From NCBI RefSeq assembly GCF_032884065.1, contig NC_088866.1:54444068-54508067 (forward strand): DNA of 64,000 bases, in the 5' to 3' direction. The notes beneath the pieces are model-generated. The model saw only the letters and a program-made list of their open reading frames with translations. It made no database searches and was not told the origin of the DNA. Source of the DNA: Artemia franciscana (lineage: Eukaryota; Arthropoda; Branchiopoda; Anostraca; Artemiidae). Positions within the stretch are counted from its first letter, which is position 1; every line of letters begins with the position of its first letter. Positions 34,986 through 49,985 of this stretch are shown here, in pieces. A program made the position numbers and the translations under genes.

Positions 34986-35876
34986 AGTTTTGTTTCACGT
35001 TCTTCAGTTGAATTGTCAGTACTCAGTACTGTGAAAGACGGCAAAACTGTGATTACACATTCAAGTCGAACATAAAATGTTTTCCCACATAATAGGAGTT
35101 GCTGTAAACACAAGTCTATTCTTGAAAGCTCAATAGAATTCCTACGCTGTGATAGCACGACGGATAGATCTTCCGGCAAAGGACTAGAGTTCAATTTCCA
35201 TTGCCGCAAGGTTGGGCAACAGTTCTGCAATTTGCCCTGTAAAGAAGAAGCGTTGAATCGAAGCCCTATGCACCATCGACGGCTCGGGAGGATGTTTATC
35301 CTTTTAAAAAATAGAATTCCTGAATATTAAAAAGGAAAAACTTCAGAGAGCGAACATGTTTAATTAATTTAACTTGCCAAAAGAGAAGTAATAAGCTACT
35401 TTTAATTCCGTTCACTTTTCATGATTGATCTTGAAAGATGTCAACTTAAGAAAGGCGCTGATTCAGTTTCATCATTCTGGCGAAATCTGAAAAAAAAACC
35501 AGAAACTATCAGTAAAAGAATAAATAAACATTACAAAAGATTTCTGAATAAAGATTAATTATAATAACATCAAGAAAACATGATTAAGCTTTTTCACACT
35601 CATTTTCAACCAGATTTTGAGCCAAGGAGTTAGGCAGTCCCTCTAATTCTGGCAATAACTGTTTATTATTTCCTTGTTTTAATGTGTCTTGGACCTCTAG
35701 ACTCACTAACACAATCGTTGTACTATGGCTATCAGAGATCTTGTGACCTCCTTTAAACCTGCATGGTCTAATTTGTAGTATAACAAGCGTTACCATTGAT
35801 TGGAGGACAGCACTGTACCCAAGAGAATAAGTAACTCATATTCCCTTCTAACCGAAGATAAAACAGAAAATCCTAC
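34986..35876. other. Stretch without a recognised gene
   Basis: A 120-codon minus frame (34868-35230) overlaps a similarly open plus frame in the same DNA, so neither can be preferred. A minus frame at 35796-35584 ending LVENECEKA could be a terminal exon but has no supporting partner. Confidence 0.4.
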
Positions 35877-36615
<739 letters not shown>

Positions 36616-39097
36616 TAGATCCATCACTCAGTCATGTCATAAGTCATACATGTAAGATAGGTCAGTAGCCAACCACTTGCCGGCTCACCCCCTTTCCTTC
36701 TGTTTCCACAATCATAAATAATACCGGTTCGCACCATTTAAAATTGATCCAGTTACTGAGATATACACAATGAATCCCTTGAACAAAGGAAATGGGAGAA
36801 GCTTTTATACGCACTAAGACCCTAGGTGACAGGTTATTTTGAGGATGACCGTAATGTCTAGATATCTCTACAGTGGTAAGGAGTTAAACGGCTCAATAGT
36901 GGCCGAAACTCTAAAAAACAAATTTGATGCTTAGTGTAACCCATAAAAAGCTACGAGCCTAAGAATATTTGCCCAGTTTCCGAAAAAGAGGAAATATACC
37001 CTTTAAAAGTCAAGGAATCCTAATAAAATCACGCCATCTGATTCAACATATTAGAGAACCCTACTGTAGAGGTTTGGAGCTCCTGTCTGCGAACATATAA
37101 AATTTTGTAGTTTTATTCAGAAGAAAGATCACGGATGCATGTTTATTTGTTTCTTTTTTGTTGTTTTTTGTCCGCAGGGATAGCTGTATCGAACCAATGC
37201 TCCTGGAAAATTGGGAGACGGCTCATTTGAATGAAAATTAAAAGTTCTAGTGCCCTTTTTAAGTGGCCAAAAAGATTTAGAGGGCTACTAGTCCCCTCCC
37301 ACGTCCTCTTTTCCAATAATTCGTCTGATCAAAATATTGAGATAGCCATTTTGTATAGCATATTGAAAATCCAAAAAATAATGCCTTTGGAGATAACGCG
37401 CCCCCCAGCACCTGAGGATAGATCTTTAAGTTATTAAAATTTGCCTATTGCTTACGTATATTATGTGTTATTGGGAAGTATGCAGATGTTTTTTATATGG
37501 AGGAGGATTTTGTGCTCGGGATGAGTTTTCCAACGAGAATTTATTCTGTGTGGAGAAAAATTTCCGTAGTGAATTTTCCAGGGAATATATTACATTGGGG
37601 AGGTTCTATTGAATTTCTATGGAAAATTCTCTTTATTTGTCTTACTTTGTCTTTGCCCATTTGCTTTTGCATGGGGATATGTTCCAGGGGAATTGTCGGA
37701 GAGAAAATTTTCTCCGTTGTTTGGATTTCCAGGAAATAATTCCCATGGAAGGGAAGAATTCTTGAGTGATCAGAATAACGATTTGAACTTAAGTCTTTTT
37801 CAAATAAAAGTATGCTAAGGAGAATTTTCAGCGAGGATGGAATTCTCTGGAAGAAACTTTAGGGAGAAAGTGCATTTTAAGCGAGAAGAACTTTCCAAGG
37901 AGGGGTTTCCTGTGAGGGGAAGGAATATTTCATGGGGAAGGTGAGCCTAATTAATCAGCACTATCTGAAAAATAATAAAAATTTAAAAATAGCTAGTTTT
38001 TTTTCAACTAAAAGTAAGAAAAAGCATTAAAACTCAACACGAACAGAAATTATTCTGTATACAAAAGGGTTGCCCTCCATTGAATACCTTGCTCTTTACA
38101 CTAAAGTTTGACTGTTTGTCCCAATTTCTAAGAACGATTCCTGAAACACAAGGTCCGTTTAATTAGAATAGGAATCTTTTTTTAAAGTGTTAAAAACTTT
38201 AACGTGAAGTGAAAGGTATTAAGGAGGGGGAAACATCTTCATATAGGGAATAATTTCTGTTCACTTTGAGTTTTGATCTTGCTCCTTACTTTCAGTTGAC
38301 AAAATTTGTTTTTTATGGTACTTGTTAATTATAGCAACCACACCAATATTAGGACAGTGTCACTTGAGAATACTCAAGTACTGATCTGAGTAAACAGATT
38401 TTTCTGTCTACTTTCGAAGGAAATTTAGCCTAGCGTCAGTAAAATAAACTACTATACATATATTTTTTAAAGAGGGTTAGCTCTTTAATACAATGCGTTC
38501 TGGGCGGCCTGCTTTCAATTTTCTCATGTAGTTTTCGTAATTTTGTTAATAAAGTATCATATTTTCATCGTATTTTGATATACTTCATTAGGATAAACAT
38601 AACTTCACTTCTTGGGTGTGGTCGCTATAATTAACAAGTACCTTTATTTTACTTAAAGCAAACAAAACGACGAAAGAACTTTCATTATGAGAAGTACCTG
38701 TAGATGACGTGTTTGTTTTTATTACATCCTCGTTTTGTCTTTTCATTTACAGGGATCACAAGCATTCAAACTAGAGTTGTGAAAATTAAATAAATAAAGA
38801 AAACATTTCAGTCGTATAACTCAAAGGAAACAGCGAGAGGCGCCGCTTGAAAGGTCCACGGGGCCCTGGCCTTCCCATGGTTATAAAACATGTCAGAAGA
38901 AATATACAGAAAGATCTTCTAAAAAAAGAGATGGAACAGCTACACACTAAAAACAAGTTCCTATTTTTTACCCCTAGGAGACAGACATAATTTTACATGT
39001 TTTCATTAAAATATAAGTTTGAATTCCTTTTTAGGCATTGACTAGAACGACATTTTTAGAAATAAGCTTTCCACACGAAAAGACTTCCCCCCCCCGC
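36616..39097. other. Stretch without a recognised gene
   Basis: 37480-37945 is unusual in repeating short variants of TTTTCCAGGGGAA and GAGAAAATTTTC, like a very degenerate short-period repeat. 38025-38105 and 38206-38290 (inverted) resemble 33708-33790. I see no coding exon I would defend. Confidence 0.4.
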
Positions 39098-39400
39098 TCA
39101 AACCTTCTGTTTTGGCTGCTTCTTGAGTACAGCCACGCGATTTTCAACGCATATTTTAGCACCACATACAAGTCTAAGCCTTTCATTCAACCTTTCAGAC
39201 ACTCTAGTTGGCAACTCTGTTAAGCTATTGAACTATTCTGGAAATGTGGTCTGTATCCCTCCCAAAGACAACTCCAGGCCACTACAGTTGTTTTTCATAA
39301 TGCATATATCAATTAAGGTCTGCAAAGTGGTCTTTTGAACCTCATCACTATTCTTGAAATTGTCATTAGTAAATTCTCTGAATACTGTACATCTCACCTT
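39098..39400 (-). pseudogene. Unidentified degenerate coding remnant
   Basis: On the minus strand one frame continues for about 100 codons with a single TAG at 39233-39235. Upstream it includes TLQTLIDICIMKNNCSGLEL, downstream LPTRVSERLNERL and ENRVAVLKKQPKQ, ending at TGA 39098-39100. The amphipathic, compositionally normal sequence on both sides of the stop suggests a former protein. I do not recognise it; it could be an exon of a decayed gene or transposon. Confidence 0.35.
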
Positions 39401-40352
39401 TTTTTTTACGTCTAAATGTAAACCGCCAAAGACGAACCTTACCCAGTATAGACCCAGCAAAACAATAATTCGAAAAAATATACGCAAAACCGACATGTCA
39501 CTGCCCAACCCCCACCCCAAACCAACAAGGAAACTCCAATATGAAATTTGTTTCGAAAGAGGTTGACACTAGTATAGAAAGTAGGGAAAACAATTCCACA
39601 ACTTTTAATCATTGTTTCCACTGCTTATAAAAAAAAAAAAAAAAAAAGGACTCCATACCTCAATCGATCACCATATCTAAGAGCATGGTTAAGCCGCTCC
39701 ACTAAACCACAGGAAACTGAAAGGCGACGCCCAATTTCCCAGAAATCACAGAAAAATTATTTTGGTTCTCTTGTTTTATTCCGGAAAACTTAATACTTAG
39801 TAATGATGAAGCCGATAGCATTACAAACTGTGAATTCTGTTTTTTCAATTAGCGGAATTTTGTTTTAAACTTCAAAAAAGGGTAGTCCTTAAAAAGGTTC
39901 TAGCATAACTACCGGGAAAACGTCAACATCAGCTCAAAAGGTGTACCATTTCATGAATTTCGCAGCCTTGTGCTTTCCCCTTGATGTTATCTACCCCGGT
40001 ATCAAAAACACTTGAAGAAGCTAAAACAACTCAAAGGTCAAGTAGTTGAAGTACTACTTACTTGACAAGCACAAGGGAAAAGTTGCCAAGTGTACTTGCA
40101 AGTGATCCTCTCAAAGACGGTCAACCGAAGTTGAGACTCGCAAAATTAATGTTTATATGTATTGAATGTTTATAAAATGTCTTCAGAGAAGACAGAACAG
40201 ACAGTTTTAAAATTAGCATCTATATACTTTCCTTGACTGTAGCCTACCATCAATATAGTAAACTGGGAATCATTTTTCACGTTTACTTCCCTTTTTTTTT
40301 TGGATAGCTTTTTCAGCGATATCTTTATATTTACAAAAATACACACTAGCAC

Positions 40353-40424
<72 letters not shown>
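39401..40424. other. Stretch without a recognised gene, ending in (TA)n
   Basis: Short poly(A) near 39628-39648, otherwise unremarkable AT-rich DNA. From 40357 a TA tract leads into the next Helitron. Confidence 0.6.
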
Positions 40425-40445
<21 letters not shown>

Positions 40446-41244
40446 GTTGTCTGTCTGTCTGTGGATCAGGTGACGTCATGTTTCTGTGTTGACTGACGTC
40501 ATGAAATTAGTTGTCGTCAATTACAGACCGGGACACAAATGACGACCGAGACAGAGGGAATATAAGTGACGACCGGGAACCTCAAAGAGAAATTACAGAC
40601 TGGGACACCCGGACACAAATCACGACCGGGACACAGGGAATACAAATGACGACCGGGACACAGGGACACAACTACAACGGGGACGCCGGGGGCACAGGCG
40701 GGATATATAAATGACGACCGGGACACAGGGATTGTTCGAATAGAAATTACAGACCGGGACACCGGGACACAAATGACGACCGGGACACCCGGACACAGGG
40801 AATATAAATGACGACCGGGACACTCAAAGAGAAATTACAAACTGGGACACCGGGACACAAATGACGACCGGGACACAGGGAATATAAATGACGACCGGGA
40901 CACATGGACACATCATTAGAATAATGAGGTATAGATCTGAATACGGATTGTTTTTCCCATGGACAATAATATGTTGCATGTTCAAGAGTCAGTAAACCTG
41001 ACAATCTATTTATATGCACAGACAATGGGACAGCGAAGAATGGTGTATATTCGCATGTTTTACGTAGTTAAAAACATATATTTATATCTATCTCTATTCA
41101 CAGGTGGGACACAGGGACACAACTACAATGGCGCGTAACTAATATGGCGCGTAACGACTTACGCGCGCGGGGGGGCTTGGGGGGGCGCGAAGCGCCCCAC
41201 CAACTATGTGTTGGGGTGGCGCGAAGCGCCACCCCAACAGCTAG
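40425..41244 (+). mobile_element. Non-autonomous Helitron (+), first of a head-to-tail pair
   Basis: The 5' end (TATAAATAAGTTGTCTGTC, without the leading TC because it merges with TA repeats) is followed by TGACGTCA sites (40470-40503), about 400 bp of minisatellite, the helicase C-terminus (about 40910-41070), and a full three-hairpin 3' end closing in CTAG at 41241-41244. The next element begins in the following base. Confidence 0.85.
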
Positions 41245-42384
41245 TATATATATAAAAATAGTTGGCTGTCTGTGTGTCTGTCTGTCTGTCAGGTGACGTC
41301 ATGTTTCTGTGTTGACTGACGTCATGAAGTTAGTTGTCGTCATTTTTGCTTTGACGGTGACGTCATTAAAGGTATTTAAGACATTTGTTCACGGAAAAAT
41401 GTTTAATTGTAAAATGACTGAAGAACCTACAATGGCAACAGCCGAGGAAGCTGCTCAAAGAGTCTATGCCAAAAAATTTGCTGCTGATAAAGTAAGAAAA
41501 GAAAGCGTGCCGAGGAATCAAAAGAACGCAAAACCGTGCAGTTAGATGAAAATCCACCTGGACAGCGAGAGTCAAAATATATCAAAACTGAAAATGATAG
41601 CGATGATGATTGGGTTTGGGATTTTGACTTGGATAAGGTCAAGAAAAAGAAAACTGAAAAAAGAAAAAAGGTAAAAAACTAAAAAAAACTAAAAAGAAAA
41701 AAGACTCAAAGAGAAATTACAGACCGGGACACAAATGACGACCGAGACAGAGGGAATATAAATGACGACCGGGAACCTCAAAGAGAAATTACAGACTGGG
41801 ACGCCCGGACACAAATCACGACCGGGACACAGGGAATATAAATGACGACCGGGACACAGGGAAACAACTACAACGGGGACGCCGGGGGCACAGGCGGGAT
41901 ATATAAATGACGACCGGGACACAGGGATTGTTCGAATAGAAATTACAGACCGGGACACCGGGACACAAATGACTACCGGGACACAGGGAATATAACTGAT
42001 CACCGGGACACTCAAAGAGAAATTTTAAACTGGGACACCGGGACACAAATGACGACAGGGACACAGGGAATATAAATGACGACCGGGACACAGGCACACA
42101 TCATTAGAATAATGAGGTATAGATCTGAATACGGATTGTTTTTCCCATGGACAATTAGATGTTGCATGTTCAAGAGTCAGTAAACCTGACAATCTATTTA
42201 TATGCACAGACAATGGGACAGCGAAGAATGTTGTATATTCGCATGTTTTACGTATTTAAAAACATATATTTATATCTATCACTATTCAGAGGTGGGATAC
42301 AGGGACACAACTACAATGGCACGTAACTAATATGGCGCGTAACGACTTACGCGCGCGGGGGGGTCTGGGGGGGCGCGAAGCTAA
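41245..42384 (+). mobile_element. Non-autonomous Helitron (+), second of a head-to-tail pair
   Basis: Begins TATATATATAAAAATAG directly after the CTAG of the first copy. It then has TGACGTCA sites, a Rep N-terminal trace (about 41400-41640, from MTEEPTMATAEEAAQR through DENPPGQRES to DDDWVWDFDLDKV, with one frameshift), minisatellite (41700-42100), helicase C-terminus (42110-42260), and a 3' hairpin block broken off at 42384 after the first hairpins. Composition matches 30274-31385. Confidence 0.85.
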
Positions 42385-43080
<696 letters not shown>

Positions 43081-45309
43081 TTTAAGTTGCAACCAAGTCA
43101 ATGCTTGAGTTCGTCCCCAAAAACGAAAAGATGATGGAAGTCCGTTTTGCATGCTTGCAGTCAAAGCTGACAATGATTGTAGCATCTGCTCCGACAAATG
43201 AAGCCAATAATTCCAAGAAAGATTGTTTCTATTACAACCTTAACGATCTAGTCAACTATGTAGCAGAGCACGAGATTTTAAATATATGTAGTGATTTGAA
43301 TGCTAAAGTTGGTAATAGCCATAGATATGCACCTGAAGTGATAAAATGGTTTTGGCGCCATTAATGATAATGGTGTGTGATTGATATATGTGTGTTGACC
43401 GTGGCCTAATTGTTGATGGCTCGTTGTTTCCCCACCGGGAAGTCCACAAGTATACTTGTACTTCCCCTGATGGAGTGACAAGAAGCAAAATTGACAGCCT
43501 CTTGATCAGGAAGCGACACAGATGTTTCAAAGATGTACATTCCAATCGTGGTGCTGAATTGTTCTTTGATCACCAGCTAGTAATCGCCCGTTTCAAGCTG
43601 AAGATAAAGACTATTGTGAAGTGCAAAAGAACTCTTCGAACATTTGATTTGCAGAAGACAAAAGACAAAGACATTCGTCAAAACTACTGTCTATTCCTCA
43701 CCAATAAGTTTCCTAGCCTTGTTTGTGAGGAGACGACAGAGTCTGTTTGTGAAACATAGACCCAGATCGTGGAAAATGTGCAAATTGTAGCTAAAGAGAC
43801 TCTTGGTTTCCCTAAAAAGAAGAGGGAACAGTGGATAAGTGATTCTTCTTGGAAACTCATGTCAGTGAGGAAAGAGATGAAAATTCAACTAGACTCCTGC
43901 GACCTCAGTACCACCTCTGAATATAAGGACTATCTAAGGAAAAAGCACAAAAAGCCCAAAGGAGAGCAGATGGACGTTGCTTCCTCGAGACCAAAGCTAC
44001 TGAAGCCGAAGCTGCTGCTAGTAAAGATGATAATAGGGCAGTTTATCGCATAACGAAAGAGATCACAGAAGATTTCAAAAAGCCTGCTACTGCGATTGAG
44101 AGTAAATCAGGACGACTGCTAACGCGCAAAGAAGAAATCGATAATAGATGGAAAGAGCATTTCCACGGAATATTAAATTTTGCCCTTCCTGCAGACCCCC
44201 CAGATGGTCGACCCCTTTTCCAATTAGACATAAGTACAGAGGCGATTAGTATATATGATATAGAGACAGTACTACGTAAACTTTTTTTTTGTAAAGAGAG
44301 TTTGCTGTCCACAGCAAAATAGAATTATCCTTGATATTAGGGCGTTTATCCCCCCCTTTTCAGGATAAAATCTTTGCAGGATCAATTTTGGAAACTATCA
44401 TTTTTCATTAAAATCTACGTTTTTGCAATAGAACATAACCTGAGCCTAAAACAAACTTTTGAGGCTTCAGTCTTCTCCCCCCCCCCATCCGCTACAATAC
44501 TACAGATTAAAGTTAATCTGTATTTTCCGATATACGTGCTTTTTGCATTACTAAATAAAAAAGTGCTACTTTATATCTGCTGTTTCGAAGGTTTTGCCCC
44601 CCCCCCGAAAAAATTCCTGTGTACGTGCCTGAGAAGTGGCATTCAGTTGAACAAAAATCGCACTTTATTTGATGCAGATTTCGCAGACAATATAACGCTT
44701 CTTTCTCACTGAAGAGAGGAGCTTCAATACAACATAAATGAGCTCTTGAAATTAGGTGAAAGAGTAGGTTTAACAATAAGCACGCAAAAGACAAATATCA
44801 TACGCAATGTGAATAGACTACCTCCTAACCCCCTGACAGTTAAAGCAAGGAAAATTGAAGAGACAGATATTTTTAGATATCTTGGGAGTCTAGTGAGCAC
44901 TGATGGAAGCCCTGAGCATGAAATTGCCACATGTATAACGTACGCAGGAAGCGCCATTGATATGTTAAGAAACGTTTGGAGAAGTGCCACTTTCTGTTTG
45001 AAGCTAATACTGAGCCTCTTCAATAGCAATGTCCTATCAGTACTAACGTATGGTTCCATAAGCTGGGCGCTGACAAAACAGCTAGAGGAAAGGATCCAAA
45101 GTTTTGAAAATAATTGTCTTCGACGGTTTCTCAGAATCTACTGGAGGGACGAAATTAGAGAGAAGACTAAACAGCCACTCGTTATTGATAAACTCATAAG
45201 CAGTCAGTGCCGATACTGGGGACTCATGGTTAGAATGGGCAGCAATCGTCGGCCTCACGATGTTCACAATGCTTCAGTCATGCCTGTTCAGAAGCGTAAA
45301 ATTAATTAA
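43081..45309 (+). pseudogene. RTE-like LINE, degenerate, central RT replaced
   Basis: The endonuclease remnant spans about 43101-43620: a VASAPTNEA-like segment, LNICSDLNAKVGN (the catalytic GDLNA box, here SDLNA), then SPDGVTRSKIDSLLI and a DHQLVIAR-like SDH box. A linker (43640-44280) keeps KEEIDNRWKEHF. The N-terminal RT motifs are missing; about 350 bp of unrelated, C- and T-rich sequence sits there (44290-44640). The frame resumes with LFDADFADN (44680-44691 for FADN; functional elements have FADD), the QKTN segment, FRYLGSLVS, and a C-terminal tail to 45309. Several stops; dead. Confidence 0.8.
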
Positions 45310-46274
45310 GCAGTCTGGTTGCGTTTTCCAGATCTTGATTGATCTAATTTATGGCATCCATTTAGTGAAACCTAAAATCATACTTTAATGCTTTCCCTAC
45401 TTCCTTTTCCCTTCTTGCTCTTTTACGATCTATCACTCAGAGACCTCTTGCAAAAAATCATTGTCTCTTCTAACAAGCTAATATTGCTCGAAATTCATCC
45501 AGTTTTTCTCCTTAAGAGAATAATTCATCTCAAATTGTCCTCCTGAAGTCTATCAACACATCAACTACTCTGTTGGCAGTTATCCTCCCTAATAGCCTGT
45601 TTTATTACGAAATCCCCGTTTCAGTGAATTTCTTCACTCGCTTTGTTTTTATTAAGGAATGGTCTTAACTTTACTTGACAAATAACAAGTAGGCAAATTT
45701 TTCTTGTTTTATCAAAGAATAATTCCTTCCATGTCATAATTAAGTTGAGGAATGACAAAAAAAAACTTTGAAGAAAGTAAAAAATAAGTTAGAATGAGAC
45801 TTAATACAAGCACTATTTTAACTCATGGACTGCATTGGGACTAAACATCAGGTTGTTTATAACTACCCAGATTATCCCACCTACCAAATTGTAGTAGTCT
45901 AATGCCATTACTAGTTTCTGTCCTAGCACAAAATCAGTGCAAACTAGGATACTATATTTCCCCATTTTGTACTAGCCTGGGTATTTAGGTCCTGTAATAT
46001 TATGAATACCGTATTGTTGCCAGGAAAAGCTGCCGTTTTTTAAGCGAAATACTAAATTTTACTTGTGAATGGTAGGTGTCAAGACTTAGATTTCTGGGCA
46101 GACACATGTCTAGACATGACATTCTGGCTACACAAGCATAAGACCACCGCTTAATGAAAAATTCTAGCTTCAAATTAAAGTGAGATTTTTAAGTGCATTA
46201 AAATAAAAGTTTACAAGCTGAATTTTTGCATCCATCTAAAAGTTTTAGAAAAATATCCAAGCATAAAAAAATAC
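45310..46274. other. Stretch without a recognised gene
   Basis: LINE 3' flank and presumed last intron of the calmodulin-like gene. I looked here for the final exon (completing EF-hand 4) and found no convincing acceptor plus frame. Confidence 0.5.
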
Positions 46275-49200
46275 CTTTATAGTTTACAACACCATCACCA
46301 TCGAAATCAGCTTGTTTAAGCATCTCGGCTATATCTTCATCAGAGAATGTTTCGCCCAAATTTACCGAAACGTATCGAAGTTCTTCTACATTAATATGTC
46401 CGTTGCCGTCTTTGTCAAAGGCGTCGAAGGCCTCTTTTATTTCTTTTTCAGCATCAATGTCGTTGACACTCTTAGCCATCGCAATCACAAATTCAGAAAA
46501 CTCGATAGTACCGTTTCCTAAAAATAGTTTCTTTTATAGCTTTCTGTTCTATGTAACAAATATGTTGTCCTATTGGGATTTTACAAAACCCTTGTTACGT
46601 GACGTTTTGGTGTCAACTCAACATGATTGATCAATTTTATTAATCAGTAATCCAGGAGGATGTCTACCTTGGTCTGTAAGAATGTCAAAGGCTTGTAGTT
46701 TTTCAAAATACGTCAAAAGTCTTTATTTTCTCGCTTTCACGAATGGTTGAAAACTGCTTTTGACATCCAAAACACTTGTTACGATTATTAAGACTAAAAA
46801 AAAAAGTTGCTAAGAAATAGGTCATTCTCGTAGGAAAAACCCAAAGTTTTTACTTAGAAATTTTGATCTTAAAAAAAAAAAAAAAAAATCCAGACATAAC
46901 CGTCCATTTGACATTAGATAGCAAGGAACACTGTCTCTGGCTCAAGAAAGCTTCCACTTGCGTTTAGACGAACTTAGTTTTTGAGTCACTAAGAATTCAC
47001 CGTCTTTCTTAAGAAAAGATTGTTGAACAAATTAGATAAAACACCATTTTCTATAATAACAGATGAGACGACGGACATGGGTGTACCCAAGGAGTTGCCC
47101 ATTTGCAAAACTAGACTGGGTTCTGTTCTGGCACCACAAATTCAATGATGGGGCGTGACAAAATTGTGGCAAAGTTTACTTGCTACATGTAGTTGCTTGC
47201 CACTTCATCCATCTGTTTACATGATGTACTTGTAAAAGTCGTTGGTCGTCCCTCTAAACCTGCTTGCGAAAAATACTTGAGCGGTGCAACGCACTATCTC
47301 TGTACTTCACAAGTCATAGCTCATGCTTACAAGCCTGTCCTCAGAGCACTCAAAATAGTCTTATTTTATTATTTATGCTCTTTTACCTGCCTTTTGATCA
47401 TGTTTACCTATGTTGTCGTGCTCATGTAAGCTTACTACCCTGAATCACTGTTCTAAAAAAAAGAAAAAATTAAATTTAAAAAAAAAGTGAAAAATGTATA
47501 ATAGATTGCCATTACTATCTGGAAAGATGCTATCTAGTTTTCTACTACATTGTTTTACTTTTTATTGGATCATGTGAATCCCTTTAAAATATACAAATGA
47601 GTCTCTTCTGTCTACAAACAAATCCAAAAAGTAACTGTCAGACTGCGTTGTCATTACAGCCAGACAGGATGTATCACTATTCTTAAAATACTTTTAAAAA
47701 GAGAATAATATAACATAAATAACTATCGTTTTAGTTTTGAATTCCTCACAGCTTCAAAAACAACCTATGTATATATCGCTTTAGTTTGGTTTTGGCATTT
47801 ACCATGAATTGTAAGCACCCATGATATATCAAATCAAATTTTAATGAGTTTAAGAAAAGCAGGGAGACAGCCGTGACAGCAGAGAATGCGAGGCTATTGC
47901 ACAAACCATCGATAAAAACATAAGTGATTAGCCCATCCTGCAGTTTTTTTTTAAAAACTCCTTTCCCATGCAATTTCCATGTTACTTCCTAACCACTGTG
48001 TTTGACTGGTAGAAATTTTTCTCCTTGTCCTCAACGTCTAAAAGACCCAAGAATACAACAGGGCTTTCAAATTGTTTGCTATAGATCTTAACAAAGATTC
48101 ATGAATTACAAGTCTTTCAAAGACATCTTTCAGAAGAAATTAGAAAACCCATCTTGAAAACAGAATCACCACTAAACAAAATCACAATACTAGTACTACT
48201 AACAACTTACTGCAGTACAAAGCCACCTGAGGCCAACACAGCAAAGAATTTGCGGAAAAGGAGAAGATTGAGAAAAAAAAAAAAAAACTTCTCACCATCA
48301 GCATCTACTTCTTTTATTATGGCTAAGATTTCAGCATCTGTAGGGTTTTGTCCAAGACACTTCATGACTGCTGTTAATTCTGAGGTGGTAATGTGACCAT
48401 CTCCATCCTGATCAAAAAGGGCAAATGATGCTCTCAAATCTTCCATTTGCACATCAGTAAATTGAGAAGCCTGAAACAAAAACGTATATGAGCAGGATAT
48501 ATGCTATCCTCCACTCTGCAACTTATTCTGAAAAAATTATAAAAAGCCAAAGCAACTTAACGCTAGAACAGCTACGTTGGTGCTTTAAAAGCTTTAATGC
48601 AGCCTAGGTAGAATGTAAGTCTAGATAAATCATAATTTGCAGGTTTAAGGATACATTACAAGCAGCAATTTCAAGTTTTATTAATAAGAAAAAAAACTCA
48701 AGTGAATTGATTATTAGAATCTCTCACATAAAACGGAACAGTATTTATATTTCTCTTTAGTCCTGATTCTCCAAAGAAAATTTATTACCAATTAAACTCT
48801 ATGCTTTAAAAAAAAAAAATAAATAAAATAAAAAAAAAAAAAAAAAGTTGTAATCTTGTAGCAGGATGACCATAGAACATTGAATTACGATAATCATAGA
48901 AAATTGGTCTAATAAATGTCAACTTAGCATACACACATTTAACCGAAAATACAATATTCAGTTCTAGTCACTTCCACTCAGGTCCTTGTCTTGAAAATCC
49001 CCTTTCTGGACCTTTCCCACTATATTATTGAAGCTCTACAATCATGAGCTACACTTTAGTTTTTATTTGTCAAGATCATTTCCTTGGTTATATTTCATAA
49101 GCATCTGCCTTTTTGGTCCTAGCCTGCAACTGGTATTTATTAAGTCCTGAAATTTCAAAAATTGGCTCGGAAGTTTTTCTTGGCAGTCTTGAAACATTTT

Positions 49201-49985
49201 GAGAATAATATGAGGACCAAAGTTGTTTAAGGTTGGTTGGGAACTAAAAATAGACACCATTTGAAGTGCACAACAGTGAAAGTGAACCTTCACTGTGCCA
49301 GCCAGAGGGGAAATTTAAGAGGCTAAAATTTCAATAGCAAGAATTACAAAAATATATGGCACATGCACCAAATTTCTGAAATTTGGAGTTAGTCATGATA
49401 TGACAACTCGCTATGAACAATGTGAGATAGAAATACTTTTTTTTTTTTCTATAGTCTGACCCATGCCGTCTTTATTGTCTTTAGTTAAACTATTTCTGAA
49501 GCATAAAATTACACTTAGTATACACCTTTACATTATCTAACCTAGCTGTCCATGAGGATATCCTTCCCTTGATAGGTTCTTACTTGAATACAAAGAAAAA
49601 TGTAACCTATAGGCTAAATAAAATTTTAGTTGGAAATTTTCATATTTAGGAAATGGTTAAATGATAAGTTATTATAAACTGGCTACTTGAAAAAAAAACT
49701 GAGGGGAGGGGTTTGATATCGACTCTCTAGTTAAACTAAAAAGTATTCATAAGACAACAAACAAAATAACAAACTTTCCAAGAATCAATAGATTTTGAAA
49801 ATTATATCCATTTCCTGAGTCTAGATTTTGAAAATTATATCCATTTCCTGAGTCTATATAGCTAGCCTAAACAAAGCTAGGTGCCTCCTAGCCTAAAATA
49901 AATATTGTTAATAAATAAACCTGAAATAAGCCAAATCAGATCGGTTAATTGCAGATAGTGTGTAAATGGGGAAAACACTTACCAT
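46275..49985 (-). CDS. Calmodulin-like gene, three coding exons visible, last exon missing
   Basis: Exon 1 contributes only ATG (49985-49983), followed at once by a GTAAGT donor, the layout of animal calmodulin genes. Exon 2 is 48470-48296: acceptor TTTGTTTCAG, donor GATG/GTGAG, 58 codons plus one base. Exon 3 is 46517-46275: acceptor CTATTTTTAG, donor AAAG/GTAT, 80 codons plus parts. Phases agree. EF-hand loops are canonical: [36 protein letters not shown] and [11 protein letters not shown], whose last residue should come from exon 4. It differs from calmodulin at many sites (for example [13 protein letters not shown]), so it is a calmodulin-like Ca2+ sensor, not calmodulin itself. Exon 4 is not found. 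Intron 1 is about 1.5 kb and intron 2 about 1.8 kb. Confidence 0.85.

Noticed and set aside
34868-35230. 120-codon minus-strand gene
   Set aside because: The opposite strand is almost equally open over the same DNA and neither product is recognisable.
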